A stretch of 64,000 nucleotides of DNA. Source: Teratosphaeria epicoccoides. Taxonomy: Eukaryota > Ascomycota > Dothideomycetes > Mycosphaerellales > Teratosphaeriaceae. Positions 21,327 through 33,600 of this stretch are shown here, one piece after another. Numbering within the stretch: the stretch's first letter is position 1; each line of letters starts with the position of its first letter. The notes below the pieces were generated by a model, which searched no databases, was not told the DNA's origin, and saw only the letters and a list, made by a program, of their open reading frames with translations. The stretch is from assembly GCA_021401465.1 (NCBI GenBank), contig JADDMT010000089.1:59164-123163 (forward strand), in the 5' to 3' direction. The position numbers and the translations under genes are program-made.

Positions 21327-21895
21327 GTCGCCGGGAGGGCCGGAGTCACCTCGCCAAGGGCGCCTACATGTACATTGACAACCAAAAGCTATGTTCACAA
21401 GGCATGCTTGGAGGAGGGGATCTCCAAATAATGATCATCTGGATGTTACGGACCACCTAGGTTTTGGGCCATTTGCGGCAGAGTTGACCTCGGTACGACG
21501 ATACGAGAATCTTGCCGTGCGCACGAGACGTCCGCCATCTGCATATCACACCCTCCTACATTTTCAGTGCTCAATCAGCTGATGGTGCCCTCCACGCTGG
21601 AGGAGCAGTACGGCGGTCACAGCGGATGTTGCTTGATGTAATCACTGTTCCACAATGGATGTCATGCCAACCACATCGTGTTGTGTGATTGCCGCAATTT
21701 GCCTTCAATCGCCGATCCCATATCGCGAGTACTCCACTTGCCGAAGGGTGACAACATACCTGCTTCAACCACGCTTGGCAGTTGCATTATGGTAGCGAGC
21801 AGCAGTCAGACGTGGCAGGTGTACGAAAGATACAAGGTAGGCGGCTGAATTCCAAACCTCATCCTCTGTACGCCCGCGCCCACACAACCTCAGTC
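21327..21895. promoter_or_regulatory. Divergent region between the thiolase-like gene and the SDR pseudogene
   Basis: About 570 bp between the two starts; presumably once a shared promoter. No further gene seen. Confidence 0.35.
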
Positions 21896-22797
21896 ATGAT
21901 GGCAACAAACACAGCAGCAACGCCTCTGCACACCCTCAAAGCCGCCAAACTCTTCACTCTCAAAGACTGAGTGACTGTCGTATCAGGCGGCGGCACCGGT
22001 CTGGGGCTAATCACAGCGAAAGCCTTGGCAGCCAATGGAGCGAAAGTGTATATCACCGGCCGCCGACATGAGAAGCTCAAAGATGCCGAACAAGCAGCAG
22101 ACGCCTCGCGAGGCACCGGAGCGATCCTCGGACTTCAGATGGATGTGACTGACAAAGCCAGCATAGTGGAGGCGGTAAGGCAGATCAGTGGAAAAGAAAG
22201 ATATGTCAATCTGCTCGTCAACAATGCTGGGGTCACCTCCGTCAATTATGGTCCAAGTGGTTTCCCACAGGGCTCGATATCGGACATCTCCAAATCACTG
22301 TTCGAAAGCCAAGGGTTTGAGGAATTGACATCAATCTATAAAGTGAATGTGGCTTCCTACTTCTTCACCTCCGTGGCCTTTCTGCCCCTCCTCACCGCAG
22401 CAAGAGATGTGGCCGGTTTCGAGCAAGCAGGCTCGATCCTCAACATCTCATCAATCTCCGGCATCACCAAGGAGTCACAGAATGGACAATTTTCCTGCAA
22501 CGCTTCGAAGGCTGCGACAATCTCCTTGACGGAGCAGCTAGCTGTAGACTTCAAGCGCCCGGAGCTCGAAGTCCGCGTCAACACTGTCGCGCCTGGATAC
22601 GATCGAGTGAGATGACGCCCATTGATAAAGATGATGGCCAACAGAAGGAGCACTTCAGATCAAAATGGGGCATTCCTTTTGGGCGAGCCGGTGCCGCAAA
22701 GGACTATGCGCAGGCTGTCCTAGGTCTAGCTTGCAATGGTTATGCGACTGGGTCAACGCTAGTGATTGACGGCGGATGGCTGGTCGCGCATGCTTGA
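21896..22797 (+). pseudogene. Short-chain dehydrogenase/reductase with two disabling lesions
   Basis: A classical SDR reading: TLKD, then VVSGGGTGLGL (the TGxxxGxG cofactor loop, here SGGGTGLG), NNAG, a Ser in SSISG, and a C-terminal IDGGW. The YxxxK motif is not intact: the position reads FSCNASK, so the catalytic Tyr is replaced by Cys-Asn sequence although the Lys remains. TGA at 21968-21970 stands where the family has Trp (KDW-V), right after the first 24 codons. Near 22601-22606 one base is missing, so the frame ends at TGA 22613-22615. The correct continuation (SEMTPIDKD...) runs in the next frame to 22797. Otherwise the frame is open and coding-like, so decay is recent. Confidence 0.82.
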
Positions 22798-23160
22798 AGG
22801 AGCATGCAGGGCTGTCCGGGCGAGTATTGAATGGATGCGTTTGGAATGTTTTGACGGTTGTGGGAGCGGCGAGCGCTGGACACCTACACTCTGATGCTGT
22901 GATGAAATCGTGAGCATTGTCTGCGCAACTGGTGGCAGCGGACGAGAGACGAGCATGAGTCATCAGATCCTGATGCTCGTGGTGTGCGCATGTTATGTGT
23001 GCTGGGAGGCGAGCGCGGCCGAGACACCAGAGTAAGCACTCTTGAGATATTCATGCGCTACCGGTATCTGGCGCTCAGATTGTGTCTAGTCCATTATAAT
23101 CGAATTCGGAACTTGCATCCTACTACGTCTGAACCGATTCATAATCCATATCATCTGACC
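22798..23160. other. Intergenic, nothing recognised
   Basis: About 360 bp between the 3' ends of the SDR pseudogene and the PLP-enzyme gene. Confidence 0.3.
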
Positions 23161-24570
23161 TCAACCCCTCCATTCACCTCGTCTCACCTTGTCACACATC
23201 TCCATAAGCACTACCGCCCCATACCTATAATCATCCAACGTCAAATATACCTGCGAGCTCAATCGCACCCACCACTTCTCGCCATGGATGTACAACGCAA
23301 GGAACGTGTTACGATGGTGCATAATCTCGTCGCTCATCCACTTCGCCACTTGAACCGCCGTGGCAAAGTCAAACGGTTCTCCACCAGTGACGGCTTTATA
23401 ATCAAGCGGGAGCAGAACATTTGAGAAATTTGTCCCTTGCTCGGCAGGAGTCATGGTAGAGGTTCCGAGAGCAGACGCCACAAGCGCTCCACCGCTTATT
23501 GCCAGATCACGAGTATAAGACATGATCGCCTCCTCGCCATTCTTGCCTTCCCAGGTCAGTCGTTTGCGCCATTCGATGGCAGCGGGAATGCATAGGTAAG
23601 GCGAGTTGTCGATAGTACCGACGAATTCAAAGTTGGCCACAAAGGCACTCTTCCCAGCTACAGCCATGACATTGTGAATGGCATCCTTTCCAGGCTGAGG
23701 CAACGGCAAGAAACCATGGGACGTGGGCAACGTGCTGCGAATGAGCTGCTGATTCCTGGCCGGCACATACAGGATAGCGCAGCCTCGTGGGACATGCAGC
23801 CATTTGTGGCAATTGCTGAAAAAGAAGTCCGGGTCCAGCTTACTTAGATCCAAAGGAATGTGTCCGACACCGTGGGCTCCGTCAATGCAGCTTAGAACTC
23901 CATGCTCCCTGCAGATCTTGGTGAGGCGTGCGAAGGGCATGCGAACGCCAGGCAACGAGCTGACGGTATCAAAGATTGCAAGCCTAGGCTTCTTGCCTTC
24001 AGCTTTGACGGAGGAGATGGCATTGTCGAACAGCTTGACCAAATTCTCGTCTGTCGAAGAGGGATCCGGGTATGTGAAGTCTGTGATCTTCCGACTTGAC
24101 ACCGGTGTTGTTTCCGTGAGGTACTCGACGGTCTTCTCACAGGCTCCGTAGATCGTGCTGAAATAGATGATGACATCGCCAGGCTCGTAGACGATATTCC
24201 GAAGGACTGTGTTCAAGCCGGTGGTGGCATTTGGAATGAAGACGCATGCCTCACTCGGAACGTCGAGGTGCTTTGCAATAGCCTCGCGAGATTTGTCGAG
24301 GAGTTGAGGGTATTCGTATCGGACGAATTTGTCTGTCTGGAGTTCTGAGGCGTCTTGATAGTGTCGGAAGATTGGCTTCAAGCAAGTCGGGTATGTGCCA
24401 AAGGAGCCTTAGTAGAATCTTCTCAGCCAATCATCCAAGCCATGGCTTTTGCACAACAGTCTTGGAGTATCAGCGAACTCACCGTGATTCAAATTCACGT
24501 AGCCATCAGCAAATTGGAACTCTTTCGCAGCGTCTTCACCACATTCGATCGGCGCCGTGCTTCTGTCCAT
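23161..24570 (-). CDS. PLP-dependent class V aminotransferase/desulfurase-like enzyme (Egt2/LolT-like)
   Basis: Two exons: 24483-24570 and 23161-24407, with a 75-bp intron 24408-24482 (GTGAGT...CTAAG). The join restores YVNLNHGSFGTYPTCLK, the hallmark N-terminus of isopenicillin-N-epimerase-like enzymes. 444 residues. PLP features: NATTGLN, IDGAHGVGH (PLP-binding Asp and His), and SNCHKWL with the Schiff-base Lys near 231. Fungal members include LolT and Egt2, the hercynylcysteine sulfoxide lyase of ergothioneine synthesis. Which reaction this copy performs cannot be read from sequence, and no Egt1 is in the window. Cytosolic, no targeting signal seen. Confidence 0.88.
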
Positions 24571-24930
24571 GGCTATGGCCACACGCCCCTCGCTCGGGTC
24601 TATCTGCTTGGTTACCATTGCGCATAGGTCGACAAGACGGGTGAACAATGCAAGACGAAAGATGAGTCTTCCAATGACTCTTTACCTTTGCTGTCGACCG
24701 ATCAGACCCACTTTGAAGCGGCTTGTCAACTGGGCTCCTGCGGCGTTCGCGCTCTGCGACATGCAAGTATGTATAGCCCGTGCCTCGCTAGCAAAATCAG
24801 GGACCTGCATGTATAGAGGGAATGAAGGTGTGAGGATTGAGACGTATGCGGAGCCGCTAGACCTCGCTGATGTCTGTGCGCTACAAGCTACACTTTGACT
24901 TATAGGTGCTGCTTGAAGTCTATATCTGCA
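24571..24930. other. Intergenic between two minus-strand genes
   Basis: About 360 bp; holds the promoter of the PLP-enzyme gene. Nothing else recognised. Confidence 0.3.
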
Positions 24931-26259
24931 TCAATGTTCTACATTATTCTTTACAGGTGAGAAAGCGGGAGTCTCAGCAAGCTCCACAGCAGGCTCCTCA
25001 CCAGACTCCTCACCAGACTCCCCACCAGACTGCTCACCAGACTCTTCTTGCTCAGGCTTTTGTTCTATCTCGACCGTCTCAGGTTTTTCCTTCGTCTCAA
25101 TCGTCTCAGGCTCTTCCTCTGTATCTGTCGCAATCGCAGGCGCTGGAAACATTTTGTTCTTCCGCACGCCGGGTGGCCTCCACGGCTTCCCCATCCACGT
25201 CAGCACAATTGTTTGTCCTACAGCAGCTGCTCCGCTATTGCTACTTAGCGGTTTACCAGTCTTGTATCTCACAGCCACACCGAGACCTTCCAACCCAGCA
25301 TTCGCTGCCACGGCATTCCATATAAACTGCTTCACCTCGCCTTCCTTCGTGATTTGCATGACGCCCAACGGCCAGCGACTTCTTTGACAAGCCGCTCTGA
25401 CGCCCTCAGTAGACGCGTGAGTAGAGATCAGAATCGCTAGGACACCATCGCCCTGCCAGCCTGCGGGCGCACCGCTGTACACACCTTCCAGCTCGCGGAC
25501 CATAGCAGGCGTTGGCTTGGAGAACTTGCACTGCATAAGAACCGGCATGCCTTCGTATATGCTCCCCATCTCAGGCAGCTGCCATCTTCCTACCAAATCA
25601 ATGCCAAGATCGTTGCTCCTACCCGTGCGATGCAAGTTGAAGTCGTATGAATGCAGTGCGTCGGCGACAGTGTACTCGAAATGAGTGCCTTTGTATACGG
25701 TGCTCGTCGTGCTGAGTTTCGTCAACTTGGCGTGATTGAGAAAGGAGGCGAGGTCGTGGTGGCCCGGCCGGTCTGGAGGAAGAAGTCGAGGTGGTATTGT
25801 AGTGGCCACCCTTTTTTGCTCTCGTCGACGCCTTGACCGCTCAGGACCAGGGTCCTTAGGCGATGACTCTTTGCTGTCCGCGGCTGCCTTCTTGCGGCTC
25901 TGCTTCTTCGTCGTCGTTGCGACTGCGCTGCTGGCCTTTGTCACGCTCTTCGCAGCAGCTCTCTTCCGAGGCTTTGATTCCTTGGCCTCGCCTTCCTCGG
26001 TGGACTCGCGCCGAGACTTCCTCTTGCCTTTGTACCCTGACTCCTCGAGCTCCGCCTGTATCTGAGCGAGGCCAGTCGCCTCAATCATCCCAAGAGACCT
26101 TATCATCCTCGTCCTTTTGGCAGGCGCTTCAACCTCAGCTGCGGCAACACTGTCGCCGTCTCCTTTCTTGGCGCTATAAGCCCGTCGTACTGCGTTCGCG
26201 GCGGTCGTGCATGGCTGAAAGGACAAGCTGCGCGTGAGCCTGCCATGGCTGCGTAGCAT
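24931..26259 (-). CDS. RRG7: Required for respiratory growth protein 7 homologue, mitochondrial
   Basis: 442 residues. The N-terminus is rich in Arg/Ser/Leu without acids (LRSHGRLTRSLSFQP), as in a mitochondrial presequence. A long Lys/Arg/Glu-rich linker follows. The conserved core begins VYKGTHFEYTVADAL and contains GIDLVGRW and VLMQCKF: Glu, then Asp, then QxK, the PD-(D/E)xK nuclease-fold signature seen in the Rrg7/DUF2034 family. Rrg7 is needed for respiratory growth and mtDNA maintenance in yeast. The tail has imperfect EESGE repeats from a 12-15 bp DNA repeat at about 24990-25045. Divergent from MED21 across 349 bp. Confidence 0.85.
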   Translation of the reverse strand: MLRSHGRLTRSLSFQPCTTAANAVRRAYSAKKGDGDSVAAAEVEAPAKRTRMIRSLGMIEATGLAQIQAELEESGYKGKRKSRRESTEEGEAKESKPRKRAAAKSVTKASSAVATTTKKQSRKKAAADSKESSPKDPGPERSRRRREQKRVATTIPPRLLPPDRPGHHDLASFLNHAKLTKLSTTSTVYKGTHFEYTVADALHSYDFNLHRTGRSNDLGIDLVGRWQLPEMGSIYEGMPVLMQCKFSKPTPAMVRELEGVYSGAPAGWQGDGVLAILISTHASTEGVRAACQRSRWPLGVMQITKEGEVKQFIWNAVAANAGLEGLGVAVRYKTGKPLSSNSGAAAVGQTIVLTWMGKPWRPPGVRKNKMFPAPAIATDTEEEPETIETKEKPETVEIEQKPEQEESGEQSGGESGEESGEEPAVELAETPAFSPVKNNVEH

Positions 26260-26608
26260 GAGGAGGTTCGTCTCGATGTTGGAGTTCGATCAGAATCGCT
26301 ATTGAACATCACGACCACGAACAATAATGAGCGTCAGTGCAACAAGAGACCAGCTTTCAACCAGTAGATGATAAATAAGGCATGGACGCGTGCGCACCGC
26401 TTTTCTGCTCACACGCTCCACAATGCGAAAACGAGCTTAAGTTCGCGGATACGGCCCGCAGTCCCTCTTCACATGCCAACTCGAAGCCAACTCGAACGGG
26501 ATCTCCAGAGCTTCCGTCTTCCACTTCCAATAATGACCAGGTGAGTCTTGTCTCTGCACTGGAAATCTCTTGGAGCCGCAAGCTCAGCGCCCTCGTCTAG
26601 CCGCAAAC
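26260..26608. promoter_or_regulatory. Divergent promoter region, RRG7/MED21
   Basis: 349 bp separating two divergent start codons. No clear TATA box; probably a compact bidirectional promoter. Confidence 0.4.
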
Positions 26609-27129
26609 ATGGCAGATCGTCTCACTCAATTGCAAGATGCTGTTGACAACGTGGGTCCGGCCCCGGGCTCCCACTGCGGTATATCATGCTAACGGACATG
26701 CAGCTCCTCGACTTGATGATAGAATCGATCAACTACAACCAAGACAAGCACCCACACGCTCCAATCGCCGGCCAGCCTCTGCTTGACGCTCCCGCCCCGC
26801 CTGGCGCAGCACCAAAGAACAATGGCGACGCGGACACCAAGAAAGAAGCAGGAGACTCAGACGCGCCCAAGCCCGAAACACCCGAAATTTTCGAAGTGAT
26901 GCAGCGAGAAATGGCGAAGAAGATTGTGTTGCAGGAACAGCAGGCAGAGATCATCACGAACAGCTTGCCGGGGCTGGGAAGCAGTGAGGCCAAGCAAATG
27001 AGGAGGCTTGCCGAGCTCAAGATCGAGCTTGAGGATGCGCAGAAGGAGCGGGATGAGGCGGAGAAAGACAGGGAGATTGTTTTGGGCATGTTGACTGAAG
27101 CGCTGGTTGGCATCAAGAGAGTGCCATGA
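26609..27129 (+). CDS. MED21: Mediator complex subunit 21
   Basis: Two exons: 26609-26650 and 26704-27129, with a 53-bp intron 26651-26703 (GTGGGT...GCAG), giving 155 residues. Starts MADRLTQLQDAVDN, the conserved Med21/Srb7 N-terminus, followed by an amphipathic helix and SINYNQDKHPHAP. After a Pro/Ala/Asp linker comes the long C-terminal coiled coil (IVLQEQQAEIITNSLPGLGSSE and onward) that pairs with Med7 in the middle module of Mediator. Nuclear, RNA polymerase II transcription. Confidence 0.9.
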
Positions 27130-27277
27130 GATTGCAAGCAATCAGGAGGCGAGATGGCTGCTGAAGTGAGCATTGGCCTCAGGGGCTGAGCACTTCAGAT
27201 CCGAGTGCTTTGCGAGAAACGCTTGCGCGAGTGGCTACCTCTTGCCGCATTTGTGTCGGAGCGATGCCGGCTTTCAC

Positions 27278-28057
27278 ATGGCAAACTTCGAGAGTGGAGA
27301 TCACAAGCGAGTCATTGAGACACTGTTTGCGACATGCACTGCATATATCGAACACTCACTCCGACAAATGCGACAGCCCTGCAACTCATTCACGACTGAG
27401 CTCACCGGCGCAGTGCAAATCAAGACATCGGGACCAAAAGACTTGCCAGACCAACCGCGCCCCTTCAAGCGAGAAGACGGTGTCCGCGACTTGAGCACGT
27501 TTTCTAAGCTCATGAGGCAACGCACGCTCTCGGACACTTCCAGCAAGACGCGCCCCACGGTCGTACCGCGATCAGACCGCAACCGAGAGGAAGAGGACTA
27601 TTTCAACACTCCAAAGTTGCAGCTCGCGGGCTATGACCCCACAGCCGAGCAGCTCCGCCTCGAACTTGACGCCTGTACATCTTCAACGCCGCCGACAGCT
27701 CTACCAGATGCCGACTTCTCGGGGCGCTCCGGACCTCGTGCAGCCGACTACGCCAAAGGACGCTCAGAGTACTCTCGGCGCATGGCGGAGAATTGCATCA
27801 TCCGGAATGGACGACGCTTGAAGGGCATACCAACTGTGCAAAGAACCAGAAGACACTGCACTGTCTACAACACCGCGCTGACCCGGCCGGTAGTCGATAA
27901 GCTCGCCGAGGTCGTGGGACGGCTCAAGGCACGAACGACATTAATTTGCTGGATGTGGTGGAGGTGCCTAGACGTTGAAGAATTGCGGTGCGATGTGCAG
28001 CAGCAAAGGGATAGTAGGGGTGCCAGTCTTGAGGCTGCCAGATTGCTGGAGTGCTAA
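27278..28057 (+). CDS. Orphan hypothetical protein, 259 residues
   Basis: Open frame from the ATG at 27278, 149 bp downstream of MED21 on the same strand and 85 bp from the 3' end of the convergent TBC gene. Charged, with no signal peptide or membrane segment. Segments such as DLPDQPRPFKREDGVRDLS and YFNTPKLQLAGYDPTAEQLR look protein-like, but I recognise no domain. May be lineage-specific or may contain an unseen intron near its end, where composition shifts to Cys/Trp/Arg. Confidence 0.5.
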   Translation: MANFESGDHKRVIETLFATCTAYIEHSLRQMRQPCNSFTTELTGAVQIKTSGPKDLPDQPRPFKREDGVRDLSTFSKLMRQRTLSDTSSKTRPTVVPRSDRNREEEDYFNTPKLQLAGYDPTAEQLRLELDACTSSTPPTALPDADFSGRSGPRAADYAKGRSEYSRRMAENCIIRNGRRLKGIPTVQRTRRHCTVYNTALTRPVVDKLAEVVGRLKARTTLICWMWWRCLDVEELRCDVQQQRDSRGASLEAARLLEC

Positions 28058-28142
28058 CTGTTAGCCGACCACGACATAAAACTGAATACTGTGCAGGTCT
28101 TATCAAAGCTTCAGGATAGTAGCGCCTGAAACAGTCGTATCT

Positions 28143-29811
28143 TCAAGCTATATGTCGGTCCAGTAATTCCCGAGCCGTTTCTCGTAGCCTCGTGATCAGC
28201 GGCACAGTCGTAAGGATCAACGAGCGCACCCTGCCTTCGTCTCTTGCGGCATATGCAACTAAGGCAAATGCCACGGCCAAAGCCGTCAAGGTAGCAGGTC
28301 GCTGGTACCGTAATGACAGAGCTCTGAGCTGCTGCAGTCTCTTCTGCCAAGCTTTCTTTCGCTTGATCTCCGAGTCGTGCCGCTCAAACATGCGCTCCCC
28401 TTCCTCGAGCGTCTGACTCTGTAAAGCATCGCAATCATGTGTCGTTTTCAACACGCTGTTGCTGGAGACTCGGCTCCAAGCTCTGCCTGGCAGCTTTTCC
28501 GGTGGATGCTGATGAAATACTTTTATTGTGCGATGGATCAAATGTTCAAGGTCGAGAGGCTTTGGTAGCTTTGAGAGGACTGCGTGCAGCATCTCTGGCT
28601 CGTCGGCATCGATTTCCAGCAGCTCCTTCTTTCTCGAGACCACGATCTGTGACGCATTAGTGAGGGCTAAAGCCGTACTGAGCGGCTGAGACTAACCACA
28701 GCGAAGAGATACAGTGGGACCGAGGCCTCGCTGGCCAACAAAAAGTCAAACAGCCTGGCAATATCCCCATATTCCTCAATATCATGCGCATACAACGTGA
28801 GGGTGGCAGCCAGTGCGAAGAATGGCTGAGTATGCGACAAGTGGTGACAGACTTCGGCATCAACGGCATACAGAATTGCTGGTAGCAGACGAAGATGGGA
28901 CTCGGTGCCGATCATCGACGGCAACATGAAGTCTCGTACTCGCAGAAGCGATAGTCTCGCTACTGGTTCCACAGCTTCATGCGCTCCCAGGACCAGTAGC
29001 AAGACTTGAACAATGTCATGATAGCCCTGGAAGTAGTGCAACAATGGATGTCGTCGAAGCACAGCCGTGATGACATTCGACAGCTCCACTTTGCGGGCGT
29101 CTTTGCGGCTCTCTGACTCATCTGAAGGTTCAGTCAGCTTTGTCGTGGACCGCTCTCTCACTCACAAAGACATTCGTACTTCTTGGATAGAATACGAAGC
29201 TTCGGTGTACGTCCAGCTCGACCTGATGTTCGTCTCGATGCGGCGGAAGATCAACCCATGCGTTTGCACTGATGTCTTGATGCTGTGGGTCGCAGCCAAG
29301 GAGTAGCGGCCCTGGGAGAGCTTTAGTTTGTGGGGAACTCAGCCTTGACGGAATCAGTGCTTCTATAAGCGCAGATTCTGAAACCACCAGCGGTACGCTT
29401 TGAATCCATACGACGTCGTTCGACACCGTCGGCATAGTCTGCTGCAAGCAATACGAGGTCGAGTGGGAGCGCCCTGATTCTGGTCCGAGATTTGCCGATC
29501 AAATGGCGTTACTTACATGCTGTGCGCCTCATCTCATCCTCAACGAGTCCACCTTCACTTGCTGCGAGCTTTCGAAGCGATTCGAGACTGCGATCATGGC
29601 AGGCTCTCGATATGTCGTAAACCTTTGCACGCTTGTCCTGTGCTAGAGAGTCACGACGCCAGCCGGCAGACAGCGGCTGGATCTGTATGTCATTGTACTC
29701 TTCGCAGGCCATGTTTCTGTCGCTGCTCGGTCCGTCCGTAGAAGGAGCATTGCTCTCGCGCTCGAACCACGAAGGCGAGCTCGCAGTGGATGTACTGCTC
29801 GTAGCCGCCAT
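28143..29811 (-). CDS. GYP8: TBC-domain RabGAP with C-terminal membrane anchor (TBC1D20/Gyp8-like)
   Basis: Four exons: 29517-29811, 29180-29311, 28697-29121 and 28143-28646. The introns are 205, 58 and 50 bp. The joins restore AWPLLLGCD, FYPRNESESRKD and FAVIVVSRKK, and the total is 451 residues in one frame. The TBC domain has the arginine finger (LDVHRSF) and glutamine finger (YFQGYHDI), so it should be an active GTPase activator. Near the C-terminus a hydrophobic segment (LTALAVAFALVAYAA) anchors it, as in TBC1D20/Gyp8, which act on Rab1/Ypt1 at the ER. The symbol is by family resemblance. Divergent from the Mms1_N gene. Confidence 0.88.
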
Positions 29812-30620
29812 TCCAATGGGTTGAAGGTGTGCGGACGCAGGCGCGCATTATGCTTCTTTGCCTCTCTGCAGGCTGCGCATCAGACATGCATTGAATTGCA
29901 TCGTATCATGCCAGTCGAGGGTGCACGCGTGATGGGTGAAGAAGAATAGTTGAAATCTTTAGACCCAAGAAGTGAAGTCAACAAAGGTGGAGCCTCGACC
30001 AATTGGAAAGCAGCACAGAAAACCTGAAACCGCCTCTACCAAACCTCCGGGTCCTGAACCTAATTTCAAGTACTCTGTACCTCTTCGGCAATTGAACGCT
30101 GCACTTGAGTGGATCAGCCGGCTGACTCATTGGAACTGACACCCAAGGACCCCAACAGCCTACCTCCTAGCAGCATGCTTCCACCTGATTGCACATGCGG
30201 AACCTGACAGCGTGCTGGTCAGTCACATGCGAGTCGCTCTCACGACGTGGTCCAGATCCTAGATGCCCGGGCAACCAGCAAGAAGCTGCAACGAGGCTTG
30301 CCAGAACTTCGGAACCTTGGGTACTCCGTACATTGAACACGCAAGCTGCATAGCTGTCATGTACCTTTGGATGTGCCACAACCAGTGACACTCACCGCAG
30401 ACTTCTCATGGATCCGATAGTACCGGCAAGCGTCTATGCTAGCACTTGCCGGTGCTTTGTAGAACACAGGACATTTGGAGGATCGCATGTGGATTTGTAA
30501 TGGCAAACATATGCTCCTAGGACATAAGACGATTCGAGGGCCCGGCTGGCTTGAAATCCATTGTATACTCGCCCTTTTCCTGCCAGTTTTGTGCGTCGTT
30601 CTCGAGATAATTCTTCAGTG
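29812..30620. promoter_or_regulatory. Divergent intergenic region
   Basis: About 810 bp between the TBC and Mms1_N-like start codons, holding both promoters. No gene, repeat or RNA recognised. Confidence 0.35.
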
Positions 30621-33600
30621 ATGGACACCGGTCTCACAAACGGCCAGACGCCGGCGCAGACGCTCGGCATCTTCACCAAGACCATCATCAAATCAGCGGT
30701 CACCAAATGGATTTTACACGCAAGATTGCGGTCAAGATGGCGCAACGACGTGGTATTCGTCGGCGAAGACTTCATACACGTCAAACATGTCGGAGAAGAT
30801 GGTCACCTTGAACATGTTATTTTGAAGAATGACTTTGACACCAAGATCCGAGCTGCAAAGGTATTGTGCTTGGATCCTGATGAGCGAGAGGAAGCTGATC
30901 TGCACGGATTGAAGTTGGAAGACAAAAATTCCATGGATCCGAGCACAATCCCGCATGACCTTTTGGTGCTCACGTTGGACTCTCCCGATGATCTGGTGCT
31001 CCTCTACATCCGAACCGATGAGCATGGTAGCCCTCAATTTGTATGTGAGTCGACGCCAATGCATAGAGCCGAGTGTCTGCTACTTCAACCTGGACACCAC
31101 TTGGCAATTGACCCTCACTCTCGCGCGATCGCCGTTGCAGCGAACGAGCGAGAAGTTATCGTCTACCCACTGCGACACGTCGAATTTGTACGCGAGCGAC
31201 TGCGTATGAACTATCAAGACTGGAGTCCGACGTCGGTAGGATTATCGATACAGATTTCCGGTGTCATTCAACAAATGGACTTCCTGTTCCCTCACGACCA
31301 CGACCAAGATCGTGTGCTTCTACTGCTCGTCGTGGTGGAAGAATGCACGACAAAAGCGGTATGGCTAGATTGGTCTTACCAGTCAGACCGGACAGACATT
31401 CAGCTTCATCCTAGTCAAGCCCTGGATTCATCAGACACATCGACCAGCCTGCTCATTCCACTTCTCAACGCTGCCTTCATATTAGCCACCACGAATGGAC
31501 TCAAGCTATTCAAAGACTTGCCGTCGGGTTCTTTGACATGCACAGAGCTGGATCCATTCGAAGCCGAAGTAAAGCATTCCGGCAGCTCACCAATGCAGCC
31601 AATGTGGGTGAATTGGTGTCGTCCACAACGAACGCAAGGGTGGAGACGTAACCATAATTGCATTTATCTTGTCCGTGAGGACGGGCTGGTATATTATTTG
31701 AGTGTAGAAAAGGCCAAAAGCATATATTCGAGCTCTGCTGGACACCTTGAATGCCATGCGGGCACTGCCTTTGCCTCATTATCAGACGCCGACTCCGGTG
31801 CAGACATTCTGGCTGCAGCTGGAGACATGAGCACCGGGCGGCTTGTGTCCATTGGCCGTTGGCCGAGCCTTGGCAGGAACATCGAACTCTCCTACCGAGA
31901 AAGCATGACCATGGACCTGATTGAGAGCATGCCAAATTGGGCGACTGTCACTGATATGGATACAATGTCATTCAAGCATATGAGTGCTCGTTCAGAACGA
32001 GCTCCCCGAGCTGGAGTATACGTCACCTCCGGCAGGCAACCGTACGGTCACGTAGCCGAGCTGCGCAATGGTCTGGAAGCTCGACTGTCCACCTATTTCA
32101 CTCTCGACGAGCTCCATAGCGCCACGAGCACATGGGCCGTGCCGATATTGGCTGATGGGTCGATCTTGGTGTTCCTGGCGTTCCCTTCGGCAACAAGAGT
32201 GCTGAAGTTCTCAGCAGACGCTGATAACGAAATCCAGGAGCTCTCGGGTGATGCCTGTCCAGCTTGGGACCTGAACAAGACCACCTTGACGGCTGCTGCG
32301 ACTTCGGACGGACGGATCATTCATGTAAGCACCAGTCAGATCACCGTGACGTCCGGTATTGAGGACAATTGGGAGGACACTAGGCGGCGGGTTTCAGCTA
32401 AAGATACAAGGATCGTTGGTGCCGCGATCTTGCGCGAGCAGTCTGTGGTTATCACCATCGAATCTGGAGGACCGGCACCAGAGCTGCACTGCACACAGTT
32501 CGCGATGGAGAAAGAGGCCATCGATGGCACAGCAACGCGTCTGGAGGGTGTAATAACCGCGGTCGCGGCAGCAACCACTGCAGAAGGCATCGTTGCAGTA
32601 GTTGCTTCTGCAGATGGCAGTCTTCGGCTTTTCCAAGCTCTCGGGGACTGCTCGGAAGTGAATCACATCGAACAATCGATATTGCCACAGATTCAGTCTG
32701 AGCCAGGCGTATGCGACCACCTGGCAATCCTACGCTCGAGCATTGCTGACAGCCTTTTGCTGGTTTGCGGTCTTCGTGATGGAAGGGTGTACTGCCAGAC
32801 CATCGAAAGTTCTCGCACAGCCGTCCATTTCAGCTCTATGCATACATTCGATTTTGGACATACCACCGTGAGACTGACGACTCTGCAACAATTTCCTTCG
32901 ACAGTATGTGCCATGAGCGGGATAGAGACATGCATGATCAAGTGGACAGGACAAAATGCGGTTGACCTCGAGATTGACAGAATCTGGATATCCGATCAGG
33001 CTCGCTTGAATCTATCTCAAGGGCCAGTCGCGGCAGTCACGCAGATGCCATCGTCAGATCTGTTGGCTTCACCACTCCTGGCAGAGGCAGTGGTGTTTAT
33101 CTCCGGAGACGAATTTCAGGTGACGGTCTTGCAGAAGACGCCTACTGTCGTACCGCGGCAACTCCAAGTCAGCGGCACTCCAACTCGCATGTTGTATGCA
33201 GAGCGGCAGCAATGTCTCGTTGTAGTCTCGACCAAGACAGAAGCTCTTGCGGATATGAGACGCAAGATCTGGCCCGTCGTTGACTTTATACCAGTCCGGA
33301 ATGCCGGGATTGCATGCTCATACGACTTGCAACCAGGGGAGTGCGTGTACTCGCTCCTCGAATGGAACTACAAGAGCAGCGATGACAAGACGTACTCGTT
33401 CATCTTAGTCGCCGGAAGCTACAGACGGCATAGTGGTGCTACCGGTGGACGAGTCCGCTTTCTGCAGCAGTCCGGCCGCGATGCCTCTGAGGTCAGAGAA
33501 GGGCACGTCGAGAAGTTTGACGCCTCGGCATTCGCTCTAGCACTGTTTGATGAGCTGACTTACGTGGTATGTTACGGCGAAAGCGTCACTCTCTTTCGGT

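Noticed and set aside
21968..21970. In-frame TGA of the SDR gene as readthrough or selenocysteine
   Set aside because: The following base is G, not the CTA readthrough context, and no SECIS-type reason exists in fungi. The second lesion downstream also argues for a pseudogene.
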